Shown one piece after another: positions 1 through 8,980 of a DNA stretch of 64,000 nucleotides; position 1 is the stretch's first letter; each line of letters starts with the position of its first letter. Origin of the DNA: an uncultured Microbulbifer sp. (GTDB taxonomy: Bacteria > Pseudomonadota > Gammaproteobacteria > Pseudomonadales > Cellvibrionaceae); contig NZ_CANNGQ010000002.1 in the NCBI RefSeq assembly GCF_947504145.1, forward strand, positions 620,001 through 684,000, given 5' to 3'. Under the pieces are notes generated by a model that was given only the letters and a program-made list of their open reading frames with translations, made no database searches and was not told the origin of the DNA. The position numbers and the translations under genes are program-made.

Positions 1-1
1 T

Positions 2-1252
2 GAAGTGCCGGTTGTGACCTTCAGCCTGGTGATTGACGGCGGTATGTTGCAGGAGAGCATCGACAAGACCGGTGTTGCCAACCTCACCGCCATGTTGATG
101 GAGCGCGGGACCAAAAATCGCACTCCGGAAGAGCTGGAAACGGCGATCCAGAAACTCGGCGCCAGCATCAGTGTTTCTGCCGGGCAGGATGCGTTCCGCT
201 TTGATGTGACCACCCTGGCGCGCAACTTCAATGAAGTGTTCGCGCTGTTGCAGGAAATGCTGCTGGAGCCGCGCTGGGACGAGAAGGAGCTGGTACTGGC
301 GAAGAAGAGTGTTACCAGCCAGATCAAACGCGCGGAAGGGGAGCCCAATGCCATTGCCCGCAAGACCTTTGCACGCCTGCTGCACGGCAAAAACAGTATC
401 CGCGGATACAGCGGTCTGGGCACCGAGCAATCCGTGGCGGCGATTACCATGGATGATCTCAAGGCCTACTACAAAAATTACCTGTCGCCGTCTGTGGCTA
501 ACGCCCATGTGGTGGGGGATATCACCCGCGGTGATTTCCTGAAGTCTGCCGGGCAGCTGGCCAAAGAATGGCCGGCTAAACCCGTAAAAATCCCCAATCC
601 CGCATCCGAACCGGCTGCGCCAGGAATCTATTTTGTGGATGTGGCGGATGCCAAGCAGTCGGTACTGCGCATCGGCCGCCTGGTGATGCCTGTAGTGTCG
701 GAGGATTACTATCCGGCGGTGTTCACCAATTATATTCTCGGCGGTGGCGGCTTTGCCTCCCGTCTTACTCAGGAGCTGCGCGAGGGCAAGGGATATACCT
801 ACGGTATCGGCTCCAGTGTCAGCGGCGGAAAGACGGAAGGCCAGTTCGCCATCGGCACCGGTGTGCGCGCCAATGTTACCGCGGATTCCACACAGCTGAT
901 TCACGACATTCTCAAGCAGTACGCGCCAACCTATTCAGAAAAGGATCTGGAAACCTCCCGCTCCTACCTGGTGCGCGCTAATACCCGCGCGTTTGAAACG
1001 GCGCGGGCCAAACTCGGCCTGCTGGAAAGCATGAGCGAATACGGCTGGCCCGCAGACTACGTGCGCGAGCGCGAAGCGACCGCCGAGGCGATGACTATTC
1101 CGAAAGTGCAGAAGATTGCCGAGGAATATATGCAGCCAGATTCGATGATCTGGCTGGTAGTGGGCGACCGCGCAACCCAGTTCTCCGGCCTGGAAAAACT
1201 GGGATTAGGGGAGGTGACGTTGCTCAAGCCAGGTGAGGATACGCCGCATTAA
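2..1252 (+). CDS. M16 (insulinase-like) peptidase family protein, 5'-truncated by window edge
   Basis: The reading frame is open from the first bases, so the true start lies upstream and about 416 codons are visible. The fold is that of an M16 half-molecule: an N-terminal beta/alpha domain (opening PVVTFSLVIDGG) followed by the M16_C domain, which carries the conserved stretch GFASRLTQELREGKGYTYG near residues 256-274 that binds substrate in this family. The zinc motif HxxEH is absent where it would fall (the segment reads NLTAMLMERGTK), so this is the non-catalytic half or partner subunit; the active half is presumably just upstream. Role inferred: periplasmic or membrane-associated proteolysis. 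The family assignment is firm, the exact substrate unknown. Confidence 0.88.
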   Translation, partial: EVPVVTFSLVIDGGMLQESIDKTGVANLTAMLMERGTKNRTPEELETAIQKLGASISVSAGQDAFRFDVTTLARNFNEVFALLQEMLLEPRWDEKELVLAKKSVTSQIKRAEGEPNAIARKTFARLLHGKNSIRGYSGLGTEQSVAAITMDDLKAYYKNYLSPSVANAHVVGDITRGDFLKSAGQLAKEWPAKPVKIPNPASEPAAPGIYFVDVADAKQSVLRIGRLVMPVVSEDYYPAVFTNYILGGGGFASRLTQELREGKGYTYGIGSSVSGGKTEGQFAIGTGVRANVTADSTQLIHDILKQYAPTYSEKDLETSRSYLVRANTRAFETARAKLGLLESMSEYGWPADYVREREATAEAMTIPKVQKIAEEYMQPDSMIWLVVGDRATQFSGLEKLGLGEVTLLKPGEDTPH

Positions 1253-1279
1253 ACAGGTGCTTCAGATCCAGCCTTTTGA

Positions 1280-1522
1280 TCAGCGTTTTACCCAGGGATT
1301 GTCGTCGGTAAAGGTCGTGATATACAGCGCTTCCACCTTATCTCTTGCCCAGGGCGTCTTGCGCAGAAATTTGAGGCTGGATTTTATCGACGGGTCTTTT
1401 TTGAAGCAGTTGATGTCGATTCGCTCAGCCAGCCCTTCCCAGCCGTAGTGTGCTTCCAGCTCTTCCACGATAGTGGCCAGCTTGATGCCGTGGAGGGGGT
1501 TGTTGGGCTGGGAATCGTGCAT
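1280..1522 (-). CDS. VF530 family small DNA-binding-type protein (DUF2132)
   Basis: An 80-residue protein with the VF530/DUF2132 signature: NPLHG near the N-terminus, [11 protein letters not shown] in the middle, and the block [16 protein letters not shown] at about residues 49-64, which is nearly invariant in this family. The length matches the family. The Vibrio fischeri founding member has a reported solution structure and a suggested DNA-binding role, but no pathway is established. It is convergent with the M16 gene (27 bp between stops) and stands alone. The ATG at 1522 is preceded by only a weak ribosome site. Known: small, widespread in Gammaproteobacteria; function is not proven. Confidence 0.85.
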   Translation of the reverse strand: MHDSQPNNPLHGIKLATIVEELEAHYGWEGLAERIDINCFKKDPSIKSSLKFLRKTPWARDKVEALYITTFTDDNPWVKR

Positions 1523-1666
1523 ACCGTGAATACTCTTTGGTGTGGGAGCGTATACCTTGAGTAACTCCCGGAAAATGATCAGCCCATTATCTCATTAGTG
1601 CATGCATAAATCCGCTGCACCTGGGGATCTGGGCAGGCGTGAGATATTGCCACTGGGCGCGACCGG

Positions 1667-2086
1667 TTAGAAGTGCGTATTGACGGCGGTATCGGGTATG
1701 TCATCGCCTTTGCGCTCCGGCACAGAGTAGGCCACACCCCGGCACTCCATATAGGTTTGGCAGGCCCCATAGGCGGCGGTGCCGCAAGCCTCAACAACCA
1801 GGCCATTTCCCCCCATTTTTTGCGTGCGTACTTTCAGGTCCCGAACCAGAGCAGATTTGCTCGCCTTGCGCTCGTTGATCTTTTCCTGGCAGTAGGACGC
1901 TTCCACAAAGCCCAGGGTAGTGGCGTTGTACTGGCTGATTTCAGAAATTGTATATTCCCGAACAATTGAGGCGCCGATACGGTCGGAAACATAGGGCCCG
2001 GCGTTGGTATTGAATTGAATGCCATTGCAGCCGGCAAAGGAAAGTGCGCATAACGCAATTCCTGCGAGAGTGAGTTTGTGGTGCAT
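1667..2086 (-). CDS. RcsF-like outer-membrane lipoprotein
   Basis: A 139-residue lipoprotein. The start at 2086 is chosen because GGAGG lies 4 bases upstream; an in-frame codon further up would add 12 residues. A signal peptide ends in a lipobox (LSFAGC, Cys about 20). The mature part keeps four cysteines (YCQEK, VEACG, GACQT, MECRG) and the layout of the RcsF C-terminal domain, including the KMGGNGLVVEAC strand preceding the cysteine pair. RcsF in enterobacteria is the surface sensor that activates the Rcs phosphorelay and forms two non-consecutive disulfides. No rcs genes are nearby, so a stress-sensing job is inference; it may only share the fold. It diverges from the OmpA-domain gene. Confidence 0.68.
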   Translation of the reverse strand: MHHKLTLAGIALCALSFAGCNGIQFNTNAGPYVSDRIGASIVREYTISEISQYNATTLGFVEASYCQEKINERKASKSALVRDLKVRTQKMGGNGLVVEACGTAAYGACQTYMECRGVAYSVPERKGDDIPDTAVNTHF

Positions 2087-2374
2087 CTGGCCTCCGTTAT
2101 CGGTCGTTATTATGGGGTTCACAGCTTGGTCCGGTTAATCCTATAGACCTGAACGGGGCATGCAAGTTTCCCGCCCGCCACGTAGTTCGGAGAGTAGCGG
2201 ACTTCCGGTCGAGTTGTACGGCGCTTGTCTGGGCATTCAGTATCGCGATGCACCATAAGTTCAATATTCTGAATCGACCTAACCGGATGAATTTACTGCC
2301 GTACACTGTTGAGAGTGGTTCCAACAAACACGGCCGCAAGGCTCGTAACCGCAACGCAATCGCGAGGTACACAA

Positions 2375-3616
2375 ATGGCTGACAATCTATTGGAAATGGC
2401 GGTACGCCATTTGGGGGCATCGGGTCTGAGTTCGCTGGGCAGCGCTCTGGGGCTTGGTGATGGCAAAGCCGAGTCCGCATTTACAACCGGCGCCGCCTCG
2501 GTGCTGGCAGGTATGTTGAACAAGGCGGGCAGCGAAAGCGGCCTTGGTGCGCTGCTGAATATGGCCACCAAAAGTACCAGCATGGATCTGTCGTCACCGT
2601 CTGACATATTTGCCAGCGCGGACAAGATGACCAGCCTCCAGGATGTGGGCGGTAGCATGCTCGACTCACTGTTCGGTTCTAACCGCGGCGGTGTGACGAA
2701 CGTGATTTCGAGTGCACTGGGCCTCGACAGTACCAAAAGCGGCTCGCTATTGCGTATTGCCGCACCGGTAATCATGTCGCTGGTGGGTAAACTGGTGAAA
2801 AGCAAAGGCCTGAATATGGAAGGCCTGGCGGCACTGCTGCTGGGGCAGAAAACCCATATCAAAGATCAGTTACCCCCCGGCCTGATGAAAGAGTTGGGCG
2901 CAAGTAATCTGGACGAGCTGGCGGAGCGCACGGTGGTGGAAACCACTCCGCGTCAGACTGCTCAAGCCGCGCATACGCCTCCTCCGGTCAAGAAAAGCGG
3001 TATGGGGAAATGGCTGTGGCCATTGCTGATAGCGCTCGGTGTACTGTGGGCGCTGAACATGTGTGCCAAGAAAGAAAAAGTGGACGATGGTTCCGGTGTG
3101 GTGATGGAGCAGGACGAGGTGATCGTGGAGGAAACACCGGCGGATCCTACGCTGGATGACGGCACCACCGCGGCCCCGGATTCCACAACTCCCGATGCCA
3201 CCACAGACAGCGGCGATTTTGGTCAGTCGTTCCAGGAGTACCTGAACAACGCCAATCGCGATCCGAACCGCGAATTCGCGCTGAATATCGAGTTCCCGAC
3301 CGATGGCAGCATGCCGAACGCGGCGTCACTACCAGACGTGCAGACGCTGATTAAAATCATGCAGGATAACCCGGGATTGTCGGTCGCTATCGAAGGGCAT
3401 ACCGACACGGACGGCGATGCCGGCGCAAACCAGAAATTGTCGGAGTCCCGCGCCCAGGCGGTGATGAAAATGCTGGTGGATGCCGGTATTGATTCCTCCC
3501 GCATCAAGGCGGTAGGCATGGGCCCAGCGGATCCAGTCGCCGACAACAGTACCGAGGAAGGCAAGCAGAAGAACCGTCGCATTGCGGTGAAGGTGACTTC
3601 CTTCGATCAGCAATAG
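2375..3616 (+). CDS. DUF937/OmpA-domain membrane-anchored protein
   Basis: A 413-residue protein with three parts: an N-terminal helical DUF937 (YidB-like) region at about 1-175, a proline/threonine linker, one transmembrane helix at about 211-229 (WLWPLLIALGVLWALNM), an acidic linker, and a C-terminal OmpA/MotB peptidoglycan-binding domain at about 290-410 (EGHTDTDGD and the NRRIAVKV end). There is no signal peptide, so the DUF937 part should be cytoplasmic and the OmpA part periplasmic, tying the inner membrane to the wall. The ATG at 2375 is preferred over an earlier in-frame start because of AGGT upstream and the absence of any fold in the extra 22 residues. A strong terminator follows directly. 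The cellular role is unknown. Confidence 0.85.
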   Translation: MADNLLEMAVRHLGASGLSSLGSALGLGDGKAESAFTTGAASVLAGMLNKAGSESGLGALLNMATKSTSMDLSSPSDIFASADKMTSLQDVGGSMLDSLFGSNRGGVTNVISSALGLDSTKSGSLLRIAAPVIMSLVGKLVKSKGLNMEGLAALLLGQKTHIKDQLPPGLMKELGASNLDELAERTVVETTPRQTAQAAHTPPPVKKSGMGKWLWPLLIALGVLWALNMCAKKEKVDDGSGVVMEQDEVIVEETPADPTLDDGTTAAPDSTTPDATTDSGDFGQSFQEYLNNANRDPNREFALNIEFPTDGSMPNAASLPDVQTLIKIMQDNPGLSVAIEGHTDTDGDAGANQKLSESRAQAVMKMLVDAGIDSSRIKAVGMGPADPVADNSTEEGKQKNRRIAVKVTSFDQQ

Positions 3617-3640
3617 CTTCTGGTTACTGTCCTAAACAAA

Positions 3641-3669
3641 AAAACCCGCGGCGTGCCGCGGGTTTTTTT
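3641..3669. terminator. Rho-independent terminator, bidirectional
   Basis: The stem CCCGCGG/CCGCGGG (3645-3651 with 3656-3662) has a 4-nt loop, an A-run before it and a T-run after it. It sits between the convergent OmpA-domain gene and the AraC regulator and can serve both. Confidence 0.9.
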
Positions 3670-3717
3670 ATGGGAGGCGAACCTGTTCCGGTATACGGTA
3701 TTCCCGCGCTGTTTTTA

Positions 3718-4839
3718 TTATCCGCGATGTTTGTCCCGGTAGGCGCCGGGGGCGAGCCCGGTCCATTTCTTAAAGGCGCGGTTGAAGGCGCTGGGTTCTG
3801 AGAACCCGAGCCGCTCGGCAATTTCTGCCACCGCGGTTTCCTGTTGTTTCAGCTGGTACATGGCCATATCCCGGCGCACGGAATCCTTGATGTCCTGCCA
3901 GCTGTTGCCTTCGTCTTTGAGGCGGCGACGCAAGGTTTGTGGAGAGGTATAAAGGCGCTCCGCTACATCGTCCAGAGACAGGTTTTCGATCCCGTTATCC
4001 CCCTGCAGCATGCGGCGGATACGGCCGGTAAAGCTGTTGTCGGATTTGTACTGGGTCAGCAGGCACTCGGGGGCGCGGGCGAGGAATTCACTGAGCTGCT
4101 GGGCGTCGCGCGCCAGCGGCATACTCAGGTAACGGGTGTTGAACACCAGGCAGGTTTCCGGCTGGTTGAAGTAGTGCCGACACGGGAACATATCGTTGTA
4201 GTCTTCGTCGTAATCCGGCGGTGGGAAGGCGAGGTGAACCCGCTCCAGCAAAATGGTGCGGTCGATCATCCAGCTGAAAAAGCGCAGCCAGATTACCGCC
4301 ATGGATTCTACAAAATTCTGGTTGGGGAGTTGCTTGTGGTTTTCGTGATGGAAGATCAGCTGCGCTTCCTCGCCATTTTCTACCAGCTTGATGTGAATGT
4401 CGTCGCTCACCATGGCCACAAAGCGGCTGGAGCGCAGTAGTGCGCGGCGCAGGGTGGGGCAGGTGATGGTGGCGTGGCCCATCATGGCAAAGGTGCCCGG
4501 GAGCCAGGGGCGGGCAAGATAGCCGCCCGATTCGTCGCCCAGCTGATCCCACAGCAGTCGCAGCAGTCGCGCCAGTTGTTCGCGGCCAATACGCGCGCCG
4601 GGAGCAGTGGTTGCGGCGGGTTCGATACCGGCGTCGCACAGCAGCTGGTCGCAATCGATCCCGGCGGCGCGGGCACCGGCCAGATGGGCAAATACCGCGG
4701 CGGCCAGAATGCCCGGTGCGGTGTATTCCTTTGCTGGCTGATCCGTGTTCTGAACGAGGGCTTCGGTTTCCACAGGCACGCTTCCACTGTCAGTGAGGTG
4801 TGATCCCGGGGCATGTAGCGCGACCGGAATCCGAGTCAT
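3718..4839 (-). CDS. AraC family transcriptional regulator
   Basis: A 373-residue regulator of the OruR/ArgR-like AraC subgroup. Residues about 45-240 form the 'arabinose-binding domain of AraC, N-terminal' type found in regulators of this size (GYLARPWLPGTFAMMGHA), and residues about 270-370 hold two helix-turn-helix motifs, ending in the AraC signature (VAEIAERLGFSEPSAFNRAFKKWTGLAPGAYR). Cytoplasmic DNA binding is expected. The effector is unknown. It is encoded alone between two convergent or divergent neighbours, so the target genes cannot be read from context. The first about 35 residues are poorly structured and the start could be a little further downstream. Confidence 0.92.
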   Translation of the reverse strand: MTRIPVALHAPGSHLTDSGSVPVETEALVQNTDQPAKEYTAPGILAAAVFAHLAGARAAGIDCDQLLCDAGIEPAATTAPGARIGREQLARLLRLLWDQLGDESGGYLARPWLPGTFAMMGHATITCPTLRRALLRSSRFVAMVSDDIHIKLVENGEEAQLIFHHENHKQLPNQNFVESMAVIWLRFFSWMIDRTILLERVHLAFPPPDYDEDYNDMFPCRHYFNQPETCLVFNTRYLSMPLARDAQQLSEFLARAPECLLTQYKSDNSFTGRIRRMLQGDNGIENLSLDDVAERLYTSPQTLRRRLKDEGNSWQDIKDSVRRDMAMYQLKQQETAVAEIAERLGFSEPSAFNRAFKKWTGLAPGAYRDKHRG

Positions 4840-4982
4840 GAAAAAGTGGGATGATTATGCAAAAAGGTGCATAAAAAGTCCCGCGTTGTGCGGATTGGAA
4901 TGCGGGGGGATTTGGAAGTACGGGCGCTGTATGTGCTACAAATGCATTCGACTACCCATTCACTGCGAGACAGGAAGGCGCC

Positions 4983-5336
4983 ATGGCCGATCTCCACACC
5001 GATTCCAGCCCCGGGCTCAACCTCAACCCCACCATCTGCCGCCGCCTGCTGGTGGCCTACCTGATTGAAAGGCTGCCGCGGCCGAACAATCCTGCCCTGG
5101 AAGACATCACCGGCTGGCCGCGCCGTACGATTCAGGATGTGATTGCCAAGGGGTTGCCGGGGCATGGAACGCTGGTGGAATTTGTGCAGCAGGGGGTGCG
5201 TAACAACGATGGATATTACGAGCTGAGTGACTGGGGTTCTATTGACGGGGAATGGGTGCGTGCGCACCTGGCAGATATCGCCAGGGTGCTTGAGCTGGCG
5301 CCGGATCAGATTCCGGCACCGGACTCGGGCGTCTAA
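4983..5336 (+). CDS. Small winged helix-turn-helix protein (HTH_43-like)
   Basis: A 117-residue protein read from an ATG with a clear AGGAAGG site 4 bases before it. The core at about 18-90 (RRLLVAYLIERLPRPNNPALEDITGWPRRTIQDVI, given here in outline) looks like a short winged helix domain, with GWPRRTIQDV as the likely recognition helix and a YYELSDWG hairpin as the wing. Similar short proteins occur in pseudomonads and are annotated as winged helix proteins of unknown target. It diverges from the AraC gene and converges with the DUF4168 gene with 15 bp between stops. DNA binding is inference from the fold. Confidence 0.72.
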   Translation: MADLHTDSSPGLNLNPTICRRLLVAYLIERLPRPNNPALEDITGWPRRTIQDVIAKGLPGHGTLVEFVQQGVRNNDGYYELSDWGSIDGEWVRAHLADIARVLELAPDQIPAPDSGV

Positions 5337-5351
5337 TCGTGGCCGATGCGG

Positions 5352-5696
5352 TTACTGCGCGCTGGCCGATTCCTGCAGAATATTATTCACCCGTTGCAGC
5401 AGCGCAGGGTCGTTGCGCAGTTGGGTGGCAATGCCTTGATACTCTTCCTTGCTCAGGCCGGCACCTTTTACCGCGGCGACCATTTTGGACTGGGCTTCCA
5501 CATTGATGGCTTCGGCAGCGGCGGCATCGGCGGCAGCTTTGATTTTGGGTGCGTATTCCTGGCTCAGGGTAACGATGGAGCGGTAGGCGTCGGCAAACTT
5601 GTGCAGCTGGGTATCGCTCACTGCGGTTTCGGCAAAGGCACTGGAAACGGCGAGAGCCAGAGCAAGTGCGGCGGAATAGATGGCGGTCGGCTTCAT
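5352..5696 (-). CDS. DUF4168 domain periplasmic protein
   Basis: A 114-residue exported protein. A signal peptide of about 22 residues ends in SSAFA. The rest is an alanine-rich helical bundle with the DUF4168 pattern: an N-terminal FADAYRSIVTLSQEY helix and a C-terminal YQGIATQLRNDPALLQRVNNIL segment. GAGAGGTGCTCC precedes the ATG as a good ribosome site. In pseudomonads a related gene also lies near rpiA, which supports conserved neighbourhood rather than function. No enzymatic residues are recognisable; the role is unknown, possibly a periplasmic stress or envelope protein. Confidence 0.82.
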   Translation of the reverse strand: MKPTAIYSAALALALAVSSAFAETAVSDTQLHKFADAYRSIVTLSQEYAPKIKAAADAAAAEAINVEAQSKMVAAVKGAGLSKEEYQGIATQLRNDPALLQRVNNILQESASAQ

Positions 5697-5897
5697 GGAG
5701 CACCTCTCATTATCGAAAAAAACGCATCTGTGCGGAGTTGCACGCCCAGCGTAGGTTGAGGGCTACAGAGCCTTGGCATTGATCGGGTGCTGCAAAGCGC
5801 TGTCTGCAAAGGGTAGTTGGTATTCCGAAGGGTTTGCGCAATTCGCCGCCAGATCAGGCTGGCGGCGAAGATTTTGTGCGCCGGTATCGGGGCGGGC

Positions 5898-6524
5898 TCA
5901 GAAGATACCGAGGAATTTTTTACGCTTCTTGAGCGAGGCTTCGCAACTGTTCAACTGCCGCTGATAGCTTTGTGCCCGCGCGGAGACCTTGTGGGCCACA
6001 TTTGTTAGCCATTTTTTATTGCGGTAAGTGCGGCGGTTAAACCCGCCCTGTCCTTCGTGATAGGCGAGGTACAGGTGGTAAGTATCGTTAGGCTTGATTC
6101 GGCACTGGCGCTGGCTGGTGTTGTGGTACCAACCGACAAAGTCGATGGCATCCTCGAAGTCGTCGCGGTCACCGCGGTAATTGCCAGTGGCCCGCTGGTA
6201 GCCTTTCCAGGTGGACCCCAGGGCCTGTGAATAGCCGTAGGCATCGGACGGGCGCGGGCCGGGAATGATCCACAGGATTTTGGTGCGCGGCGGTTTCGCA
6301 TCGTGCACAAAACGGGATTCCTGGTGCAGGGTGGCCATCATGGTGGCGATGGGGGTGTTCCACTTGCGTGCGGACTTGGCGGCGTCGTGATACCAGTCGT
6401 CTTTCTCGCGGAATATTTCACAGAGATCGTCGGTATTGCTGGGCGGTGTGGTGGCGCAGCCCGCGGCCAGCAACAGCGGCAGGGCGAGCAGCGCCAGTTT
6501 CAGTTTCTTATTCTTGAAAATCAT
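5898..6524 (-). CDS. Lipoprotein lytic transglycosylase-like (SLT domain)
   Basis: A 208-residue lipoprotein with a lipobox LLAAGC (Cys23). The SLT-type lysozyme fold follows: the catalytic glutamate is expected at Glu69 in TLHQESRF, then AYGYSQALGSTW at about 95-106 and YHLYLAYHEGQGGF at about 149-162, which match the three conserved blocks of the family-1 transglycosylases. It should cleave the MurNAc-GlcNAc bond of peptidoglycan from the periplasmic face of a membrane. It begins only 18 bp after rpiA and is probably co-transcribed with it, which is a conserved pairing without obvious logic. The basic C-terminus (KKRKKFLGIF) is unusual for a periplasmic protein but may bind glycan. Confidence 0.85.
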   Translation of the reverse strand: MIFKNKKLKLALLALPLLLAAGCATTPPSNTDDLCEIFREKDDWYHDAAKSARKWNTPIATMMATLHQESRFVHDAKPPRTKILWIIPGPRPSDAYGYSQALGSTWKGYQRATGNYRGDRDDFEDAIDFVGWYHNTSQRQCRIKPNDTYHLYLAYHEGQGGFNRRTYRNKKWLTNVAHKVSARAQSYQRQLNSCEASLKKRKKFLGIF

Positions 6525-6542
6525 CAGCTCTCAAACAATGGC

Positions 6543-7232
6543 TTAAACTTTTGACTTCACCGTCTTCACACCGTCGGCGGTGCCGAGCAACAGAATGTCG
6601 GCGGGGCGCGCTGCGAAGAGGCCATTGGTAACTACGCCGGTGATATTGTTGATGGCGTCTTCAAGCTCCAGCGGCTTGGCAATCTGCATATTGTGCACGT
6701 CGAGGATGACATTGCCATTGTCGGTGGTCACACCCTCGCGGTACACCGGGTCACCACCCAGCTTGACCAGTTCGCGTGCGACATAGGAGCGGGCCATGGG
6801 GATGACCTCCACCGGCAACGGGAAATTGCCCAGAACCGGCACCCATTTGCTTTCATCGGCAATACAGACAAACTCTTCAGAGCAGGCAGCGACGATTTTT
6901 TCGCGGGTGAGCGCGGCACCACCGCCCTTGATCAGTTGCAGCAGCGGGTTGGTTTCATCGGCGCCGTCCACGTAGACACGGATGCCGTCTACCGCGTTCA
7001 GGTCGTAGACCGGGATGCCGTGGGACTTGAGGCGTTCCGCCGAGGCATCGGAGCTGGCGACAGTTCCGTCAAACAGGCCCTTCTTCTCCGCCAGAAAGTC
7101 GATGAAGTAGTTGGCGGTGGAGCCGGTACCCACGCCTACAATGGTGTCGGCGTCCAGCATGGGGGTGATGTACTCCACCGCGGCGCGGGCGACGTCCTGC
7201 TTGAGTTGATCCTGATCGATGGGCTCTTTCAT
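6543..7232 (-). CDS. rpiA: Ribose-5-phosphate isomerase A
   Basis: A 229-residue enzyme (E. coli 219) that interconverts ribose-5-phosphate and ribulose-5-phosphate in the pentose phosphate pathway. All the family motifs are present: GTGST at 35-39, DGADE at 89-93, and [11 protein letters not shown] at 102-112, supplying the catalytic lysine and glutamate (Glu111). AAGGAAG precedes the ATG. The gene diverges from ilvA across 148 bp and is followed after 18 bp by the lytic transglycosylase gene. Next-door rpiA and ilvA is the arrangement seen in pseudomonads. Cytoplasmic. Confidence 0.97.
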   Translation of the reverse strand: MKEPIDQDQLKQDVARAAVEYITPMLDADTIVGVGTGSTANYFIDFLAEKKGLFDGTVASSDASAERLKSHGIPVYDLNAVDGIRVYVDGADETNPLLQLIKGGGAALTREKIVAACSEEFVCIADESKWVPVLGNFPLPVEVIPMARSYVARELVKLGGDPVYREGVTTDNGNVILDVHNMQIAKPLELEDAINNITGVVTNGLFAARPADILLLGTADGVKTVKSKV

Positions 7233-7276
7233 GTGGAAAAGCTTCCTTGTGCAATATTTGCGATAAAAACGCCCGT

Positions 7277-7296
7277 TCGCGAAGCATTTTTCGCGT
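7277..7296. repeat. Small palindrome in the rpiA/ilvA divergent region
   Basis: CGCGAA (7278-7283) and TTCGCG (7290-7295) flank a 6-nt spacer in the 148-bp control region between rpiA and ilvA. It could be an operator or a 5'-UTR hairpin; there is no T-run, so it is not a terminator. Confidence 0.35.
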
Positions 7297-7380
7297 AAAA
7301 CCGGCCTTCGTGTAGCTTTGCTGCTGCGTAGCGATTAGACTGGCGGGCTCCCTAACATCTACCGGCTGCCGATTTCTGTC

Positions 7381-8919
7381 ATGCCCAAGTCCTATATCAA
7401 GCGCATTTTAGACGCGCGCATTTACGATGTCGCCATCGAAACCCCACTGGAGCCGATGCGCCAGTTGTCGCACCGCCTTGGCAACCGTGTTCTGCTGAAG
7501 CGGGAAGACCTGCAACCGGTGTTCTCTTTCAAAATTCGCGGCGCCTATAACAAACTCCTGCAGCTGGCACCGGAGCAGCGCGCCAAAGGCGTGATTGCGG
7601 CCTCGGCGGGCAACCATGCCCAGGGGCTTGCCCTCGGCGCCCAGCAGTTGGGGGTGCGTGCCACCATCGTAATGCCTTCCACTACGCCGGCGATCAAGGT
7701 GAACGCCGTGCGCATGCGCGGCGCGGAAGTGGTGCTGCACGGCGATACCTTCGACGAGGCAGCGGCACTGGCCAAGCAGCTGGTGGAGGAGCGCGGCCTG
7801 GTGTTTATTCACCCCTACGACGATCCCGATGTCATTGCCGGCCAGGGTACGGTAGCGATGGAGCTGTTGCGCCAGCATCCGGGTAATCTCGACGCCGTGT
7901 TCATTCCTGTGGGCGGCGGTGGCCTGGCCGCCGGTATGGCGGCCTATATCAAGTACGTGCGCCCGGAGATCAAGGTCTACGCGGTGGAGCCGGAAGATGC
8001 GGCCTGCCTCAAGCTGGCGATGGGCGAGGGCAACCGCGAAGGGCGCCTGCCGCAGGTGGGCCTGTTCGCCGACGGTGTGGCGGTGGCGCAGATTGGCGAG
8101 GAAACCTATCGCGTGCTGCGCGAGACCATCGATGGTGTGATCACCGTAACCACCGATGAGATCTGCGCGGCGATCAAAGACATCTTCGAGGATACCCGCT
8201 CTATTGCGGAGCCCGCTGGTGCCGTGGGCCTGGCCGGGCTGAAAAAATACGCGGATCAGAGCGGCGAGCAGAACCAGGCACTGGCGACCGTGTGCAGTGG
8301 CGCCAATACCAATTTCGATCGCCTGCGCTATATCAGCGAACGCACAGAAATCGGTGAGAAGCGCGAGGCTGTGCTCGCGGTCACCATTCCGGAAAAGGCC
8401 GGCAGCTACCTGCAGTTTTGCCGGGATCTGGGCGACCGCTCGATCACCGAGTTTAACTATCGATACGCCAACAGCGGCGAAGCGCATATCTTTGTGGGCA
8501 TCCAGGTGACCACCGATGTCGACCGCGCCCAGTTGATCGCTCAGCTGGAGAGCGGCGGCTACCAGGTCACCGACCTCACCGACAACGAGATGGCCAAGCT
8601 GCATATCCGCCACCTGGTCGGCGGGCGTGCACCGGGGATTGAAGACGAGGTGGTGTACCGCTTCGAATTCCCCGAGCGCCCCGGGGCTCTGCGGAAGTTC
8701 CTCGAGCAACTGGCGGGGCGCTGGAATATCACCCTGTTCCACTACCGCAACCACGGTGCCGCCTACGGACGTGTGCTGGTGGGGCTGGAAGTGGCCAAGG
8801 ATGAGCGCCCAGCGCTCAGGGCACTGCTGGACCAATTGCACTACCCCTTCTGGGAAGAAACCGAGAACCCGGCCTACCGGTTCTTCCTGTCGCGGACGCG
8901 CGAACCTGAGAAAAGCTGA
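7381..8919 (+). CDS. ilvA: Threonine ammonia-lyase, biosynthetic
   Basis: A 512-residue PLP enzyme (E. coli IlvA 514) that deaminates threonine to 2-oxobutanoate, the first committed step to isoleucine. Lys51 in SFKIRGAYNK is the Schiff-base lysine; SAGNHAQG at 75-82 and the glycine loop VGGGGLAAG at 177-185 bind PLP phosphate. Two C-terminal ACT-like domains (about 330-505; EKAGSYLQFCRDLG and ERPGALRKFLEQL) are the isoleucine/valine regulatory part, so this is the biosynthetic, feedback-regulated form. There is little Shine-Dalgarno sequence before the ATG. The stem at 8929-8980 may end the transcript. It works with ilvD and ilvE elsewhere in the window. Confidence 0.97.
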   Translation: MPKSYIKRILDARIYDVAIETPLEPMRQLSHRLGNRVLLKREDLQPVFSFKIRGAYNKLLQLAPEQRAKGVIAASAGNHAQGLALGAQQLGVRATIVMPSTTPAIKVNAVRMRGAEVVLHGDTFDEAAALAKQLVEERGLVFIHPYDDPDVIAGQGTVAMELLRQHPGNLDAVFIPVGGGGLAAGMAAYIKYVRPEIKVYAVEPEDAACLKLAMGEGNREGRLPQVGLFADGVAVAQIGEETYRVLRETIDGVITVTTDEICAAIKDIFEDTRSIAEPAGAVGLAGLKKYADQSGEQNQALATVCSGANTNFDRLRYISERTEIGEKREAVLAVTIPEKAGSYLQFCRDLGDRSITEFNYRYANSGEAHIFVGIQVTTDVDRAQLIAQLESGGYQVTDLTDNEMAKLHIRHLVGGRAPGIEDEVVYRFEFPERPGALRKFLEQLAGRWNITLFHYRNHGAAYGRVLVGLEVAKDERPALRALLDQLHYPFWEETENPAYRFFLSRTREPEKS

Positions 8920-8928
8920 GGAAAATCG

Positions 8929-8980
8929 GCGACTGGCGGGTGCTACCTCTTAAAAACAGTGCGTCAGTCGCTATTTTTTG
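8929..8980 (+). terminator. Probable terminator of ilvA
   Basis: Ten-base arms GCGACTGGCG (8929-8938) and CGTCAGTCGC (8962-8971), one G-U pair, long 23-nt loop, followed by TATTTTTTG. The long loop lowers certainty. Confidence 0.6.

Noticed and set aside
7408-8841. A 477-codon open frame antisense to ilvA
   Set aside because: It is the mirror of a GC-rich coding region; no ribosome site, no recognisable domain, and the plus-strand ilvA is complete.
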